Shown here: one piece after another, positions 1-10,215 of the stretch
How positions within the stretch are numbered: position 1 is the stretch's first letter
How the letters are laid out: the number at the start of each line of letters is the position of its first letter
From: Phytopythium helicoides
Lineage: Eukaryota; Oomycota; Peronosporomycetes; Pythiales; Pythiaceae
Length of the DNA: 64,000 nt
Direction: 5' to 3'
Assembly: GCA_024867545.1 (NCBI GenBank)
Contig: JANFNE010000020.1
Location: 992,001-1,056,000 of the forward strand
Position numbers and translations under genes: made by a program
The notes under the pieces: generated by a model
What the model saw: the letters and a program-made list of their open reading frames with translations, nothing else
Told to the model about the DNA's origin: nothing
Databases searched by the model: none

Positions 1-50
1 ATTGGTTAGATGTTTCTGAACTTGGGCTGATCAAAGACGGGTCTCTTTAG

Positions 51-350
51 CTGGCAACATTCAAGGATGTCGACGCGTGGATCCAGGTTGCCTGCCCGCG
101 CCTCTCCATCGATTGGGGTTACGCGTTCAAGAAGGTGTGTTCTATTTGACGCTGCGTTGCTCTAGTGTTCCTGCGTAATGCTAATTCGATTGTTTGAATG
201 TTCTAGCCCCTGCTTTCTCCTTATGAAGCCGAGGTATGCCTTGAGCGTGCAGTGTGGACCGATGGCAAGTACCCCATGGACTTTTACGCTAAGGGCAGCG
301 GCCCCTGGACCAACTATCATGATGCAAAATCTTTCGAGGCGACTGCGTAA
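51..350 (+). CDS. DPH1: DPH1, 3' end (2-(3-amino-3-carboxypropyl)histidine synthase subunit 1), partial
   Basis: These are the last two exons of DPH1, the iron-sulphur radical enzyme subunit that starts diphthamide synthesis on elongation factor 2 in the cytosol. Exon 51-134 encodes the family signature [15 protein letters not shown] 72-bp GT-AG intron (135-206) follows. Exon 207-350 continues in frame with PLLSPYEAE and the C-terminal block [17 protein letters not shown], ending at TAA 348-350. The exon start at 51 is set by the acceptor TTTAG at 46-50, so bases 1-50 are read as the end of an upstream intron. The rest of the gene lies left of the window. Its 3' end converges on the MAP kinase gene, 212 bp away. 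Recognition rests on family motifs from memory and is strong. Confidence 0.88.
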
Positions 351-562
351 GTAGATGCATGGTAATCCACTACAAATCGCGAGCAAGTTGCAGTAGGCGT
401 GTGGCTTTATTTGTGCGCTTTCATGCTGGTTGGCGTTGTTACATTTCGAAAACTTTGTAGCGCTCCGTGAATCAGCAAGTGACTTCGGCACGGGTGCTAG
501 TTGGATGCCGCTGATCCCGTGTTGCTGAGCATCCCAACGTCAGTAAGCAATCGTTCACATCT

Positions 563-2132
563 TCAAAAACCACCGATATACCTGGGGCTGAGTAATTGTG
601 CCAGCTTTGGGTCCGTTGTCGCCGAGCCAGCCATCACCAGACCGGTAGCTTCGTCTGGAGCCGGCTTGACAGAGCTGTACTCAGCATACTGGGCTTCGGG
701 GTGAAACTTGCAAATTTCCCTGCGAAAAAAAATGAAAAATGCTTAGTAAAATGGCAGATCCTGTCTTGCCAGCCGCGCCAAACGCACTCAAAGATGAGTT
801 CCTGAAGGCGGCGCTTGGTCAGTTCCTGTTTTTCGAACTCGAAGCTAAAGGCAGACTCCGCGGTCGGCTCATCGTCTACGTTGTGCAATGAATCTAGGTA
901 AGGATGCGCGAGAGCGTCCTCGACCGAAATCCGCTTGGCGGGGTCGAAGACAAGCATTTTTTGGAGTAGGTCGATTGCTTCAGGTCTCGCAGCGGGAAAA
1001 AGCTTGGTGAAGGGTACACCTGGGCGAACAGGCTGGTTTTTCATAAACCGCCGAGCTTTCTCGCTCGTGACAAAGTGCAACTCGTCTTCTTGAGGCGTTC
1101 CAAGCTTGTCACAGATGATTTGGAGCTGGTGGATGTAGTCGTCGCCTGGGAAGAGTGGCTTGCGACCCAATAGCTCAGCAAAAATACAGCCTGTTGACCA
1201 AATGTCGATTGCCTTCGTGTATTCTTTTGTTGAGAGCATGATCTCCGGTGCGCGATACCAGCGAGTCACGACGTACTCGGTCAACTCCATATTGTCTTCA
1301 TCGGGTTCAACTCCGCGAGCGAGCCCGAAATCACAGACCTTCAGGTCACAGTTTGAGTTGAGCAGCAGGTTGGATGGCTTTAAATCACGATGAAGCACAT
1401 TGGCCGAGTGGATGTACTTGAGGGCTCGCAAGATCTGATACAAAAAGTATTGGATGTGGTCATCCGTGAGCGGCTGGCGCGAGTAGATAATCCGGTGCAG
1501 ATCTGTCTCCATGAGGTCTGAGATGATGTATACATCGTCGAAGTGCGCAAGCGCTGGTGGCGGTAGCAAGTCGACAATCGTGATGACGTTTTCGTGATCA
1601 AAATGCTGCAGCAGCTTGATCTCGCGCAGAATACGTTTGGCGTCCACGATATCCTCGAAAGCTTTGGAAATCTTTTTGATGGCAACTTTTTCGCTCGACT
1701 CGTTGTTTTCCGCGGACCTAAGTTTGAGCAAATTGGTTAGTTCAAGAGCAAGGAGCGCTAACAGTACACGGGTTTTGCTCGTTATCAAAGCACTTACACA
1801 ACCACGCCGTACGCTCCATGACCGATTGGTTTGATGAACTTGTACTTGTTGTCGATCTGGAAGGTTGTGCCAGAGACCACGAAGGAGTGTGTACCTGGGC
1901 GAATATGCTCAATCGGAGCGGCCCCAAGAGCCGCTGCGATCGATGCTGCTGCACCTCCTGGGGCGGAGGTGACGGCCGCCGATGTAGGGGAAGCTCTATT
2001 ATTCTTCAACGGGGACTGATTAGTCGATGCCACCTGGTTTTGGTGCCCAGGACTAAAGGCACGCTGGTTCTCGGGTGAATAAGTCGGTGGTGCCGGCACT
2101 CCGCATGCTTCATCTTGATGTTGCGTGTCCAT
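563..2132 (-). CDS. ERK-type mitogen-activated protein kinase
   Basis: A Ser/Thr kinase of the MAPK family, the last tier of a phosphorylation cascade. There are three exons: 1798-2132, 788-1717 and 563-719, joined by introns with donors GTAAGT and GTGCGT, giving about 473 aa. An N-terminal low-complexity extension of about 85 residues precedes the kinase domain. Visible motifs are the glycine loop GHGAYG, the catalytic loop HRDLKPSN, DFG, and the activation-loop TEY at codons 258-260, which marks the ERK class. VTRWYRAPE follows. A DDEP acidic patch near the end of the catalytic domain fits the common docking site. The last exon restores the typical LIFEEICKFHPEA segment and ends in LSPRYIGGF. 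Reading through the second intron would give an unrelated tail. The ortholog group within oomycetes is not assigned. Confidence 0.93.
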
Positions 2133-3300
2133 CGCTGTCGCTAATCTCGTTCTCTTCTAGGACTTCCGTATTGTTAATGCTGCGCTGGAAAAAAGATCTC
2201 AAGCCCTCCCAAACTCGGGGCTTGGACTAGACTTCCACACAGGTTGAGAGCAGCTCTTGGGACGAGATCTGTGGCAGCTGGGGACGTTAGGAGAGTTTCA
2301 ACGCGCTTGAGGCAACTAGAAGCGCTAATTTAGGAGCCCCAATGGAGGAAGCTAGCGCAGAAACAAAGGCCCGCGGCAGATCTCACTTCTCGATGCGATC
2401 ACGTCCGCACTCACAACAGCGCCGCTGGAAAGTAGCGTCGACTTGGCTCAACTGGAAGTAGCTTGCGATCTGTTGTTGCGAGACTGAGTCGTTGCAGAGG
2501 AGCCTTGGTAGACGATTCACCAGCACCGAGCAACTAGTCAGCAGCGCAAAGTGGTGGCGTCGTACACAGGAGTAGCAGTAGTCTGCGTTGTGGAACTAAG
2601 TCGGGGGAAACGGCCACCGGTGGCCGAGCTGAGCGGCCCGACGGGCGTTGAAGCCCGTCCCGCGGTTTCCATTTGCCTCTTGCGACTCCTTGATCACCAG
2701 AAATAGCGCGGCCACTGCGGCGGAACCGCCGCCGCCGCCACGCTATTTGAAGCAAATTTCAGTTGCAGCAAAACGCGACGAGCCCCAACTTTCACGCCGG
2801 ATATTTCCCAGCAGATCATCATCTTGCGACCACAACTTGCGGCGGGGTCCGTGTGTGAGACCTCGCAGGTTGATCCCCTCTTTTTGAATGGTCTGCGCCA
2901 GGATTCCTCCATTTCTGAAAACGCGCCAAAATGATGAGACGCAGTCAATTTCACATACCACTGCATCTGGATCCGCTTCTTTTGCAAAAGTGCCATTCTT
3001 GTCGATCACTTCATAGGGTCACTGCTTTCCTTGTTCAAACGATTGCTTCACCACGCTCTTCCCGCATGATCTCTCGTAGGCAGGTGTGTGTGTGGATCTC
3101 GAATGGCTTGAAGAGAAGTTCAAATTGATATCTGCCACCGCACTATACTATGCACACGTCGTCACTACAGTGGTGTATAGTAATCTAGGGAGGTGCGTTT
3201 ATCGGGGGGAGAGATCCTGAGTGTTTTTGGGAAAGAACGAAAGATCCATCGTTCGGCCACTTGGTGAGGGCGAAGCTCGGCTAGCTGCGCGTCGGTCGCC
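2133..3300. other. Intergenic region between the MAPK and RPT2 genes
   Basis: This gap lies between two divergent genes and must hold both promoters. A minus-strand open frame at 2743-3009 (88 codons, starting MIDKNGTFAKEADPD) looks mildly protein-like, but I recognise no domain. Its continuation upstream is blocked by stops. It may be a decayed gene or chance. A (GCC)n-rich run lies near 2717-2742. No tRNA, repeat or transposon end was recognised. Confidence 0.5.
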
Positions 3301-4702
3301 ATGGGCCAGGGGCAGAGCGGACTGCCGCGGCAGTCGCGGGAGGAGGCCAACAAGCGCAAGGAGGACGCGGCCAAGAAGAAGAAGAAGTTCGAGCCGCGCG
3401 GCGGGGCCATGACGCGGCGGCGCAAGAAGAAGAAGGGTCCGTCGGCCGCGGTGCGCATCCCGGCCGTGTACCCGACGGCCAAGTGCAAGCTGCGCCTGCT
3501 CAAGATGGAGCGCATCAAGGACTTTTTGCTCATGGAGCAGGAGTTTATCCAGAACCAGGAGGTGCTCAAGCCCAAGCAGGAGAAGGACGAGGAGGAGCGC
3601 TCCAAGGTCGACGACCTGCGCGGCACGCCCATGAGCGTCGGCACGCTCGAGGAGATGATCGACGACAACCACGCCATCGTCTCGTCCTCGGTTGGGCCGG
3701 AGTACTACGTCGGCGTCATGTCGTTCGTCAACCAGGACATGCTCGAGCCCGGATGCTCGGTGCTGCTGCACAACAAGGTCATGTCGGTCGTCGGCATCCT
3801 CGCGGACGACACGGACCCCATGGTCAGCGTCATGAAGGTCGACAAGGCGCCGCTCGAGTCGTACGCTGACATTGGTGGCCTCGAGTCGCAGATCCAGGAG
3901 ATCAAGGAGGCGGTCGAGCTGCCACTGACCCACCCAGAGCTGTACGAGGGCATTGGTATTCGCCCGCCCAAGGGCGTCATCCTGTACGGCGAGCCGGGCA
4001 CGGGCAAGACGCTGCTGGCAAAGGCTGTTGCCAACCAGACGTCGGCGACTTTCCTGCGTATCGTCGGCTCGGAACTCATTCAAAAGTACCTCGGTGACGG
4101 TCCGAAGCTTGTGCGCGAGATGTTCCGCGTGGCCGACGACATGGCGCCGTCCATCGTGTTTATCGACGAGATTGATGCTGTTGGATCCAAGCGTTACGAC
4201 TCGAGCAGCGGCGGCACGCGCGAAATCCAGCGTACGATGCTTGAGCTGCTCAACCAGCTGGACGGCTTTGACGAGCGCGGCGACGTCAAGGTGATTATGG
4301 CTACGAACGCCATCGAGAGTCTCGACCCGGCGCTGATCCGTCCTGGTCGTATTGACCGAAAGGTGCGCCTTTGCTCTGCGTGATATGGCAGCTCAACGCG
4401 TTCTCTGACTGGTTGTTTGCTTTTTGCAGATTGAGTTCCCGCTGCCGGACATCAAGACAAAGCGTCGGATTTTCGCCATTCACACGGGCCGCATGAGCCT
4501 CGGAGAGGACGTTGACCTGGAGGAGTTTGTGATGGCCAAGGATGAGCTGTCGGGTGCCGACATCAAGGCCGTGTGCACGGAGGCGGGTCTGCTTGCGCTG
4601 CGCGAGCGCCGCATGCGGGTCACGCAGACAGACTTCCGTAAGGCCAAGGAGAAGGCACTCTACAAGAAGAAGGCAAACATCCCCGAGGGCCTCTACCTGT
4701 AG
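3301..4702 (+). CDS. RPT2: 26S proteasome regulatory ATPase RPT2 (PSMC1, subunit 4)
   Basis: RPT2 is one of six AAA ATPases in the base of the 19S particle; it unfolds substrates and helps open the 20S gate. Exons are 3301-4362 and 4430-4702, split by a 67-bp intron, giving 444 aa, close to the family norm. The N-terminus MGQGQSG carries Gly2, the site that is N-myristoylated in RPT2 of other eukaryotes. A Lys/Arg-rich stretch and an OB region follow. Walker A is GEPGTGKT, Walker B is IVFIDEIDA, and the SRH region ends in [10 protein letters not shown], where the intron sits. The C-terminal LYL is the HbYX gate-opening motif. The frame is intact. Confidence 0.97.
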
Positions 4703-4881
4703 GGCACCAGCGCAGGATACGACTCCGCCGATGGGAGATCCCAAGTAAAGCAATACTCATTTGACCCTGACGTGCGGAAAGGATGGTGTGTATGATACTG
4801 CTTGCTGTCTGCCATAATTCCGGCGGAATTCCCCAGCGTACGCTACTCTCGACGACATCGACATCAAAATCCACGAAGGGC

Positions 4882-5520
4882 TCAGCTTGTTGCGCTGAGC
4901 CGGAGCGACGACAGCCGTGGCACTGGCAGCCAGGAGGTGATGCGTGCGGTGGCTCGCATCGGTCGGCGCGCATTCGCCTGTTTCTTGTGCTCGGCGCGCG
5001 CGTTTGCATCCGCCGCTGGGTCTTGTGCCGGGTTGCAGATGGCGGTCTTGGCCTTCTTGGCGGGCAGGGTGGTGACGAGGCGCATGTCGAATCTGCTGAT
5101 GGCGTCGAGCAGCATGAGCTGCTCGCGGCCGTGCGCGGCGGCGCCGACGGGCTCCTCGAACGAGTGGCGGCGCCAGTTGTGGATGGCGTTGACCCAGCGC
5201 GCCATGGCCTTGGCGTGCGCGGCGGCGAACAGCAGCGAGTGCACGCGCGCGCCGTGCGGCACCACGAAGGCGTTGCGGCCCTCGCTGCGGCGCATCTCGA
5301 CCGCGTGCAGCACGAAGCGGTTGGGGCACTGGCCGTGCGCGCGCGCGTCCTCGTCGAACAGCGGCCGCACGCGCACCTGGTGCCGCGTGAGCGCCACCGA
5401 CTCGAGCGCCGCGCCGCCCGGGCGCTCCAGGCAGCGCAGCTGGCCGTCCTCGAGCACGCAGAAGCGCAGGCGCGCCTCGCGCTCGCGCTTGGGCGACAGC
5501 AGCAGCAGGTAGCCCTCCAT
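4882..5520 (-). CDS. PH-domain-like protein
   Basis: A 212-codon frame starting MEGYLLLLSPKRER, a typical beta-1 strand of a pleckstrin homology domain. It continues through LRFCVLEDGQLRCLE and closes with an amphipathic helix, HAKAMARWVNAIHNW, whose central Trp is the PH landmark. PH domains bind phosphoinositides or proteins at membranes. The start at 5520 is preferred because the fold begins there; an in-frame ATG at 5763 would add 81 residues of no clear character. The C-terminus (codons about 165-212) is low in pattern. Another frame below it reads FVDFDVDVVESSVRW, so an unrecognised 3' intron is possible. The gene converges on RPT2, 179 bp away. Confidence 0.6.
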   Translation of the reverse strand: MEGYLLLLSPKREREARLRFCVLEDGQLRCLERPGGAALESVALTRHQVRVRPLFDEDARAHGQCPNRFVLHAVEMRRSEGRNAFVVPHGARVHSLLFAAAHAKAMARWVNAIHNWRRHSFEEPVGAAAHGREQLMLLDAISRFDMRLVTTLPAKKAKTAICNPAQDPAADANARAEHKKQANARRPMRATARITSWLPVPRLSSLRLSATS

Positions 5521-5887
5521 GAAGAGCGGAGCCGGGCAGCCACCCGAGAGAAATGATTCTGTCGCTACCAAGCGAGGCGGACCGTTGCGCTTCCTCGCCT
5601 TTGCGCGCAGACAGATGGCCATGCGGCGGTCTCCGGCGCCATACATGTACCGTGTACAGCGGGTCTCGATGGCGACAGCCGGACCGAGTGCGACGCATTT
5701 GGTTGTCGGATCGTGCTTTGCATAGTCGGTGTGACAGGCATCTCTAACCTCAGATTCAGACACACCTCTTCTGCTTGTATTAGTTTAGGCAATGCATGTG
5801 TTTCTGTATACGAGCTGGCGCAACGCGGCGTGTCGGAATTGTGGAAATAGGGGTGTGCGACAAGTCATTTTGTATACATTTTCAACC

Positions 5888-5911
5888 GTCGACGCGTCGC
5901 GACGCGTCGAC
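5888..5911. repeat. 24-bp perfect palindrome
   Basis: The 12-mer GTCGACGCGTCG is followed directly by its own reverse complement, giving a spacer-free 24-bp palindrome rich in GTCGAC and CG steps. It is flanked by AT-rich DNA (ATATTAAATATAACAG on the right). It could be a dimeric protein binding site or a cruciform-prone site. No coding role is seen. Confidence 0.85.
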
Positions 5912-5986
5912 CCAATATTAAATATAACAGCTGAATAATATCTACCGTCTATACTTCAACTTGGAGCGTTTCTTTCAGAGTCCGTT

Positions 5987-6211
5987 ATGGCTTCGCTTTG
6001 GACGGGAAGTAAGACACCACGCGTTCACCCTCAGCAGACCAATTTAGCTCCATCCAGTTTCCGTGCAGATGCTCGCAACGCGGGTAGTAATATACCTGTG
6101 ACCGTGCAAACATTGATGAGCGCTCGATTTGACGGTGTATCCTTCAACGTGAAAGAGGTAAATCGCTCGATGATCTGCGGGTCGATGAGCACGCGCTCGC
6201 TGCAGCAGTAG
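5987..6211 (+). CDS. Short ORF, possible truncated replication protein A 32-kDa N-terminus
   Basis: A 74-codon frame. Codons 36-55 read NIPVTVQTLMSARFDG and then VSFNVKEV, which resembles the strand entering the OB fold of RPA2 (pattern VPVTIKQL..A). The rest of the OB fold is not found downstream. A GTAAAT donor follows KEV, but no convincing acceptor and exon were found before 6500. It may be a gene fragment, a pseudogene, or coincidence; the opposite strand is open as well. Confidence 0.2.
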   Translation: MASLWTGSKTPRVHPQQTNLAPSSFRADARNAGSNIPVTVQTLMSARFDGVSFNVKEVNRSMICGSMSTRSLQQ

Positions 6212-6510
6212 CAATGCGGACATTTGACACAATCACTTCGCGCAAGGCATCGGCGAAGCGCAACGCAGTCAACGATCAACTAGCGAATGCACTGTTTCTC
6301 CCTACTCTCACCAATGACAGATGAATTCGACGCAATTCGGGCAGATCGTAGTCAGCTCCTTTCACTCCATCACAGCAACTTGCTGGCTGGCGAAAGTGGC
6401 GGTTGAAGGAAAGTAAGCCATTTTAGCCTGTGGCTCAGCGTCGAATGCCGGCGAGTAGTGCACACACGAATCGGAGTTTGCATTACGGCAGCGTCACTAT
6501 CTATCCTAGC

Positions 6511-8374
6511 TCAAGCGGTCTTGCTTCTCAACCGGTCCGATGAGCGAGAGTGATATGATGCGGTGCTGTAGCCGTGCTGCCTCGACGCCCCCGTGTCTCC
6601 TCGGCTCACATCCTCTGAATGCTGCAAGCTGTATGACCCATTGCCGTGGCTAGTTGGTACTACCTGGGAGGAAGCAGGAGGCGGAGCTGGGAGCCCTCCA
6701 CCAGGTGGCGGGTGCGTCCACGGAGTTGGTCCACCGCTATAATATTGGGAAGTGTAGCTGGTGCTTGGCGTCGACGACGGTGACGAGTAAACCACAATTC
6801 GCTCGGCTCCCGGACTGTCCACGCGGGCTTCATCGTTGACCCAACTGGAGCCACCGTTTTGGCCATAGCCTCCCCAGTGACTGGGACCATCGTAGCCTCC
6901 AGAGTACGAGCTGCCATACTGAGGATAGTCCCTGGTCGGAGACGGTCGGCGATACTTGCGCAATTTTGCGTCGACTGCCTCTCTAATATCAGCGGTGCTG
7001 GGCTCAAGCGGCTGTGCAGATCGAGACTCAGTGGTGCGTCCAAGTGTTCCGATGCTGCGAAGCGAGTTGGAGACAGCTTGCCCTGTCATTGATGGAGTTG
7101 CAGGGGACGACGTTGCTGCAGATGCTTTCAGCTCGGACGCAGTTTGCTGGCCCTTGCTGCTGACGCTGTAGAGATCTGCCACCTGAATATACAACCGCGC
7201 AGTGCGCTCGTGGAGCAGCGCAAGCAGCTGCTGTGCGCCGAGCTGCTTTGCGATCTTTTTTGTCGACGCGATACCCTGATTTGACCGCACTGTTAGAGAT
7301 ACAGGGCTGCTGCAGATGAAGCCAAGACGAATCCCTTACCTCGGCAACAGTGCTGCCTGCCGTGACGATTGTTTTGAAAAGCTTGACGCCATCCTTGTCA
7401 TATGGAACGGTGTTGTAGTTGATCGAGACACCACGGTTCCGGTTCTGGTACTCCTGAAGGACCTGCGCTGGCGTCTTTATAGATAGCTCCATGCACGCTT
7501 GCAAGACCCGTGGATCGTTGATTGGCAACGTCTTGAACTCCTCCATTGTCTGTGGAAGCACCGAGCAAACCAGTGAGTCTTTTTGCTGCAAACCTTACCC
7601 AGCACGTTTCTTTTGCAAACCATGGAGGAAGGTTTGTCTGCTGAGCGAGACTGGGCTTGCTGAACCGCTCGCTCCGCAGCTTCGACTTTTCTCTTTTTGG
7701 CCTGCATAGAACGCGCGCATCCAATTTCCGCCATACTGCTGTCAGAAAACAACCAATGCTCGGAAGTCATCGCGCGGCCGTACATTCGTCGGCTCGTCAA
7801 TCTTCGGTTGGGTCGGACGAGCAGGTTGAGCTGCTGAGGCAGTACTTGCACCGGATCCATCAGCTCTCGTCGTAGCCTTCACGCTCTGCTCTCCCCCTAG
7901 TGCCGATGGCGAGGCTAGCATAACAGCAGCACTGTCACCTGCGGCCGCAGATTTCCCACCAGCAGTGGCGATGCGTTCAGGAGGCACAAAGATGCTGAGC
8001 GGCGGCACGTGCCGCTTGACGAGTCTCGTGAAGTCTGGCTCCGCAAGCATCGCTGCCTCTGGACCCAGCGTGTACGGCTTGGACCAGCTCACAAGGCCGA
8101 GGCGGAAGTTGGCGAAGCAGGGCAGCCCCGAGGCGTGGGTGACGCGGTTCCACCCCGGCGGCAGCGGCGAGTCGAGGTCCACGCTGGAGCTGACGCTGCT
8201 CTGGCCGGGGTTGGCGGCCGCCGCTGCCACCGAGCTGAGCTGCATGAGTCCCGCAGACGCCGACGCGAAGCTGTCGAGGTGCTGCTGCTCGTCTCCGCGG
8301 CGTGCGTCGGCCTCGCTCAGGAAGCCCTGGGACCCGCGCAGCACGAGCTTCTCGGGCGTCTGCGCGCCCGCCAT
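6511..8374 (-). CDS. DGCR8/Pasha-like protein: WW-like segment plus double-stranded RNA-binding domain
   Basis: Four exons give about 545 aa: 7852-8374, 7599-7738, 7340-7549 and 6511-7275; phases agree. Residues about 67-130 read SPLPPGWNRVTHASG, then SWSKPYTLG, then HVPPLS, following the order of the WW-type dimerisation segment of animal DGCR8. The Cys that binds heme in DGCR8 is Pro here (VPP in place of IPC). Exon 3 reads LPINDPRVLQ and TPAQVLQEYQNRNRG, and exon 4 starts GIASTKKIAKQLGAQQLL. Together they form a dsRBD with the conserved GxxxxKKxAK helix, closest in memory to the second DGCR8 dsRBD. The first dsRBD appears absent. The C-terminal 200 residues are Ser/Pro/Tyr/Gly-rich. In animals DGCR8 is the RNA-binding partner of Drosha; the role here is unknown. 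The exon 1 donor (near 7852) is the least certain boundary, and an upstream ATG at 8569 is possible. Confidence 0.72.
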
Positions 8375-8775
8375 GGCGTCTGCGCGCCCGTGAGCTCGGT
8401 CGTCCTGTCCTGGCGCCGCGTCGTCCAGCTGCGAGCTGCAAGAGCGAGAGTGTGGGGCGCCGAGCGTCGAGCGCCGCCCGGCCCGTCGGTTGCCTCGCCT
8501 CGCCTTGCTTGCTTGTCGCTTGGGCTCGCCAAAATGAGCTTCGCGCCGAGAGCGCGTGATTTCAGCCAATGGGAGCGTGACAGCGCGAGTTTTGGCGAAT
8601 CATAGCCGCGCAACCGGCCGGTCAATTCCAAGTCAACATCGTCTAGCACATGCATTTGAACACTGGTCGTCACGAGAAACACGCGCGCCGCCATACTGAG
8701 CGCCATACGAACGCCGCCGTCGTGAGCAATCGACGCCGCGCTCTGCGCGTCTCTCCGCGAGTGCGACGCCCGCGG

Positions 8776-10215
8776 TCACCGCAAAGATCGCGGCGACGTC
8801 GGCGCGGACGTCATCGCCGCGGCGCGCGGCGTCTCTGCGCCGCCGGACGAGCCTGATCGTGCGCGCCCCCGCTCGCGTTCGAGCTGCTCGAGGTGCGCGG
8901 TGAGCTGCTCGCGCTTCGACCACAAGCGCCGCAATAGCTCGTTATGCTTGCGCTCGTGGCACTCCTCGGTCTCTGTGTGGGCGGCCTCGATGGCCTGCGG
9001 TAGCTCCAACTGCGACTGGTTGGAGGAGGACGCGTCGCTGGCAGACCGGGGCAGGCTGCGCTCGACCAGCAGCGCCTGGAGCTCGCGCACCTTGCTGCGC
9101 AGCGCGCCGTTGTCGCTCTTGAGTTGCTGCAGGTACTTGATTTTCTGCTGCGGGTTGCGGCTGCTGGCGAGCGTGGCGTTATGAGCCCACGCGAGTTCCG
9201 CCTCCCGAATCGCGTCGTCGCGCTGCGCGATCAGCGTGCTGCGCTCCTGCGAGTACGTCTGCACGTACAGCGCGAGCGTGCGGATGGTCTCGCACAGCTC
9301 GCGCGTCTTTTCCTGGCAGCGCTCGTGTCCTTTGAGCGTCGCGGACGGCTTCCAGTCCATGAAGACGTTTCCACGCCGCATCACCTCATCGGCATCTTGC
9401 TGTGGGGCGACAGAGTGGTCGATGGAGGTGCCAGAGGCCGCCCTTTCCAACTCGCGGCTGTCATCTATGCGCTCGCAAGCGGCCGCTCCATGCTTGGAAC
9501 CATCAGCAGCGTCCGTTTCGCTGTCGCTGGGGTGCTGCGACTCGCTGCGGCCAGACTGGAGTCGCTGCACGGTTGCCTGGAGCTGCGCGTTCTCTTGGCG
9601 TGCGGTGGCGAGCTGCTCACGCAGCCGCTCGAGTTCAACCTGCAGCGTGCGCGTCTCTCGGCTGTCCACCAGCGAGTCTCCGATCGCGCTCTCGGCCTCG
9701 GGCTCCTCGCACTCGTGCACCTGTGGCTCACGATCCAGCTCACGCATCTCCAGCTGTTTGGCGTCTTCCTTCGACGCCTCTGGCCGTCCTCGCCGCCGCG
9801 GAGAGCCCTCCTTCTCTCGCGCGCGATGGTGCGCGTCATGGTGTGCAGGAACGTGAGCTGGCGCTGCATGGACTGCAGCAGCCCGCGGAAGTCGGCCGCG
9901 CCGCGCTCATCCTTCTCTTCACGCTCGTGGCCGTCGTCCTGTCCGTCGTCCGAGCGCGTCGACGTGGACGCCGTGGCGCCGCTGCGCGCGTCGCTGGTGG
10001 TCGACGGCGAGCGCGTGACGCGCTGCTCGACGGCTTCGAGCCCCGCGACGCCCGACGACGACCGCAGGCTTGAGCTGCTCGGGACCGCCGGCCTCGCCCA
10101 TGCCATATGCGGCGGCGGCGTAGCGTCGCTTCAAGTCCAGTGCCAGGAAACCCTTCTTCGAGGGAGTCATGTGGTCCACGCGAGTTTTGACAAAAGTTGA
10201 TATCATTGCGAGCAT
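8776..10215 (-). CDS. Coiled-coil protein, unknown function (frame breaks)
   Basis: The N-terminus MLAMISTFVKTRVDH begins at 10215. The middle (about 9815-10075) reads SGATASTSTRSDDGQDDGHE and RGLLQSMQRQLTFLHTM. The distal part (8776-9780) has long heptad-like coils such as LQVELERLREQLATARQ and KIKYLQQLKSDNGAL. These three parts lie in three different frames. The changes fall near 10075-10110 and 9785-9815, with no credible intron at either place, so each probably reflects a single-base indel. About 479 codons if joined as one locus. I recognise no family; scaffold or tethering is only a guess from the coils. It is head-to-head with the CCT-domain gene. Confidence 0.6.

Larger units (their letters stand above)
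5764..6510. other. Intergenic region with a perfect palindrome and a short ORF
   Basis: Mostly AT-richer sequence between the PH-domain gene and the DGCR8-like gene. It holds the palindrome at 5888-5911 and a 74-codon plus-strand ORF at 5987-6211, both listed separately. The minus strand of 6031-6279 is also open (82 codons) with no recognised domain. Nothing else was seen. Confidence 0.5.
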
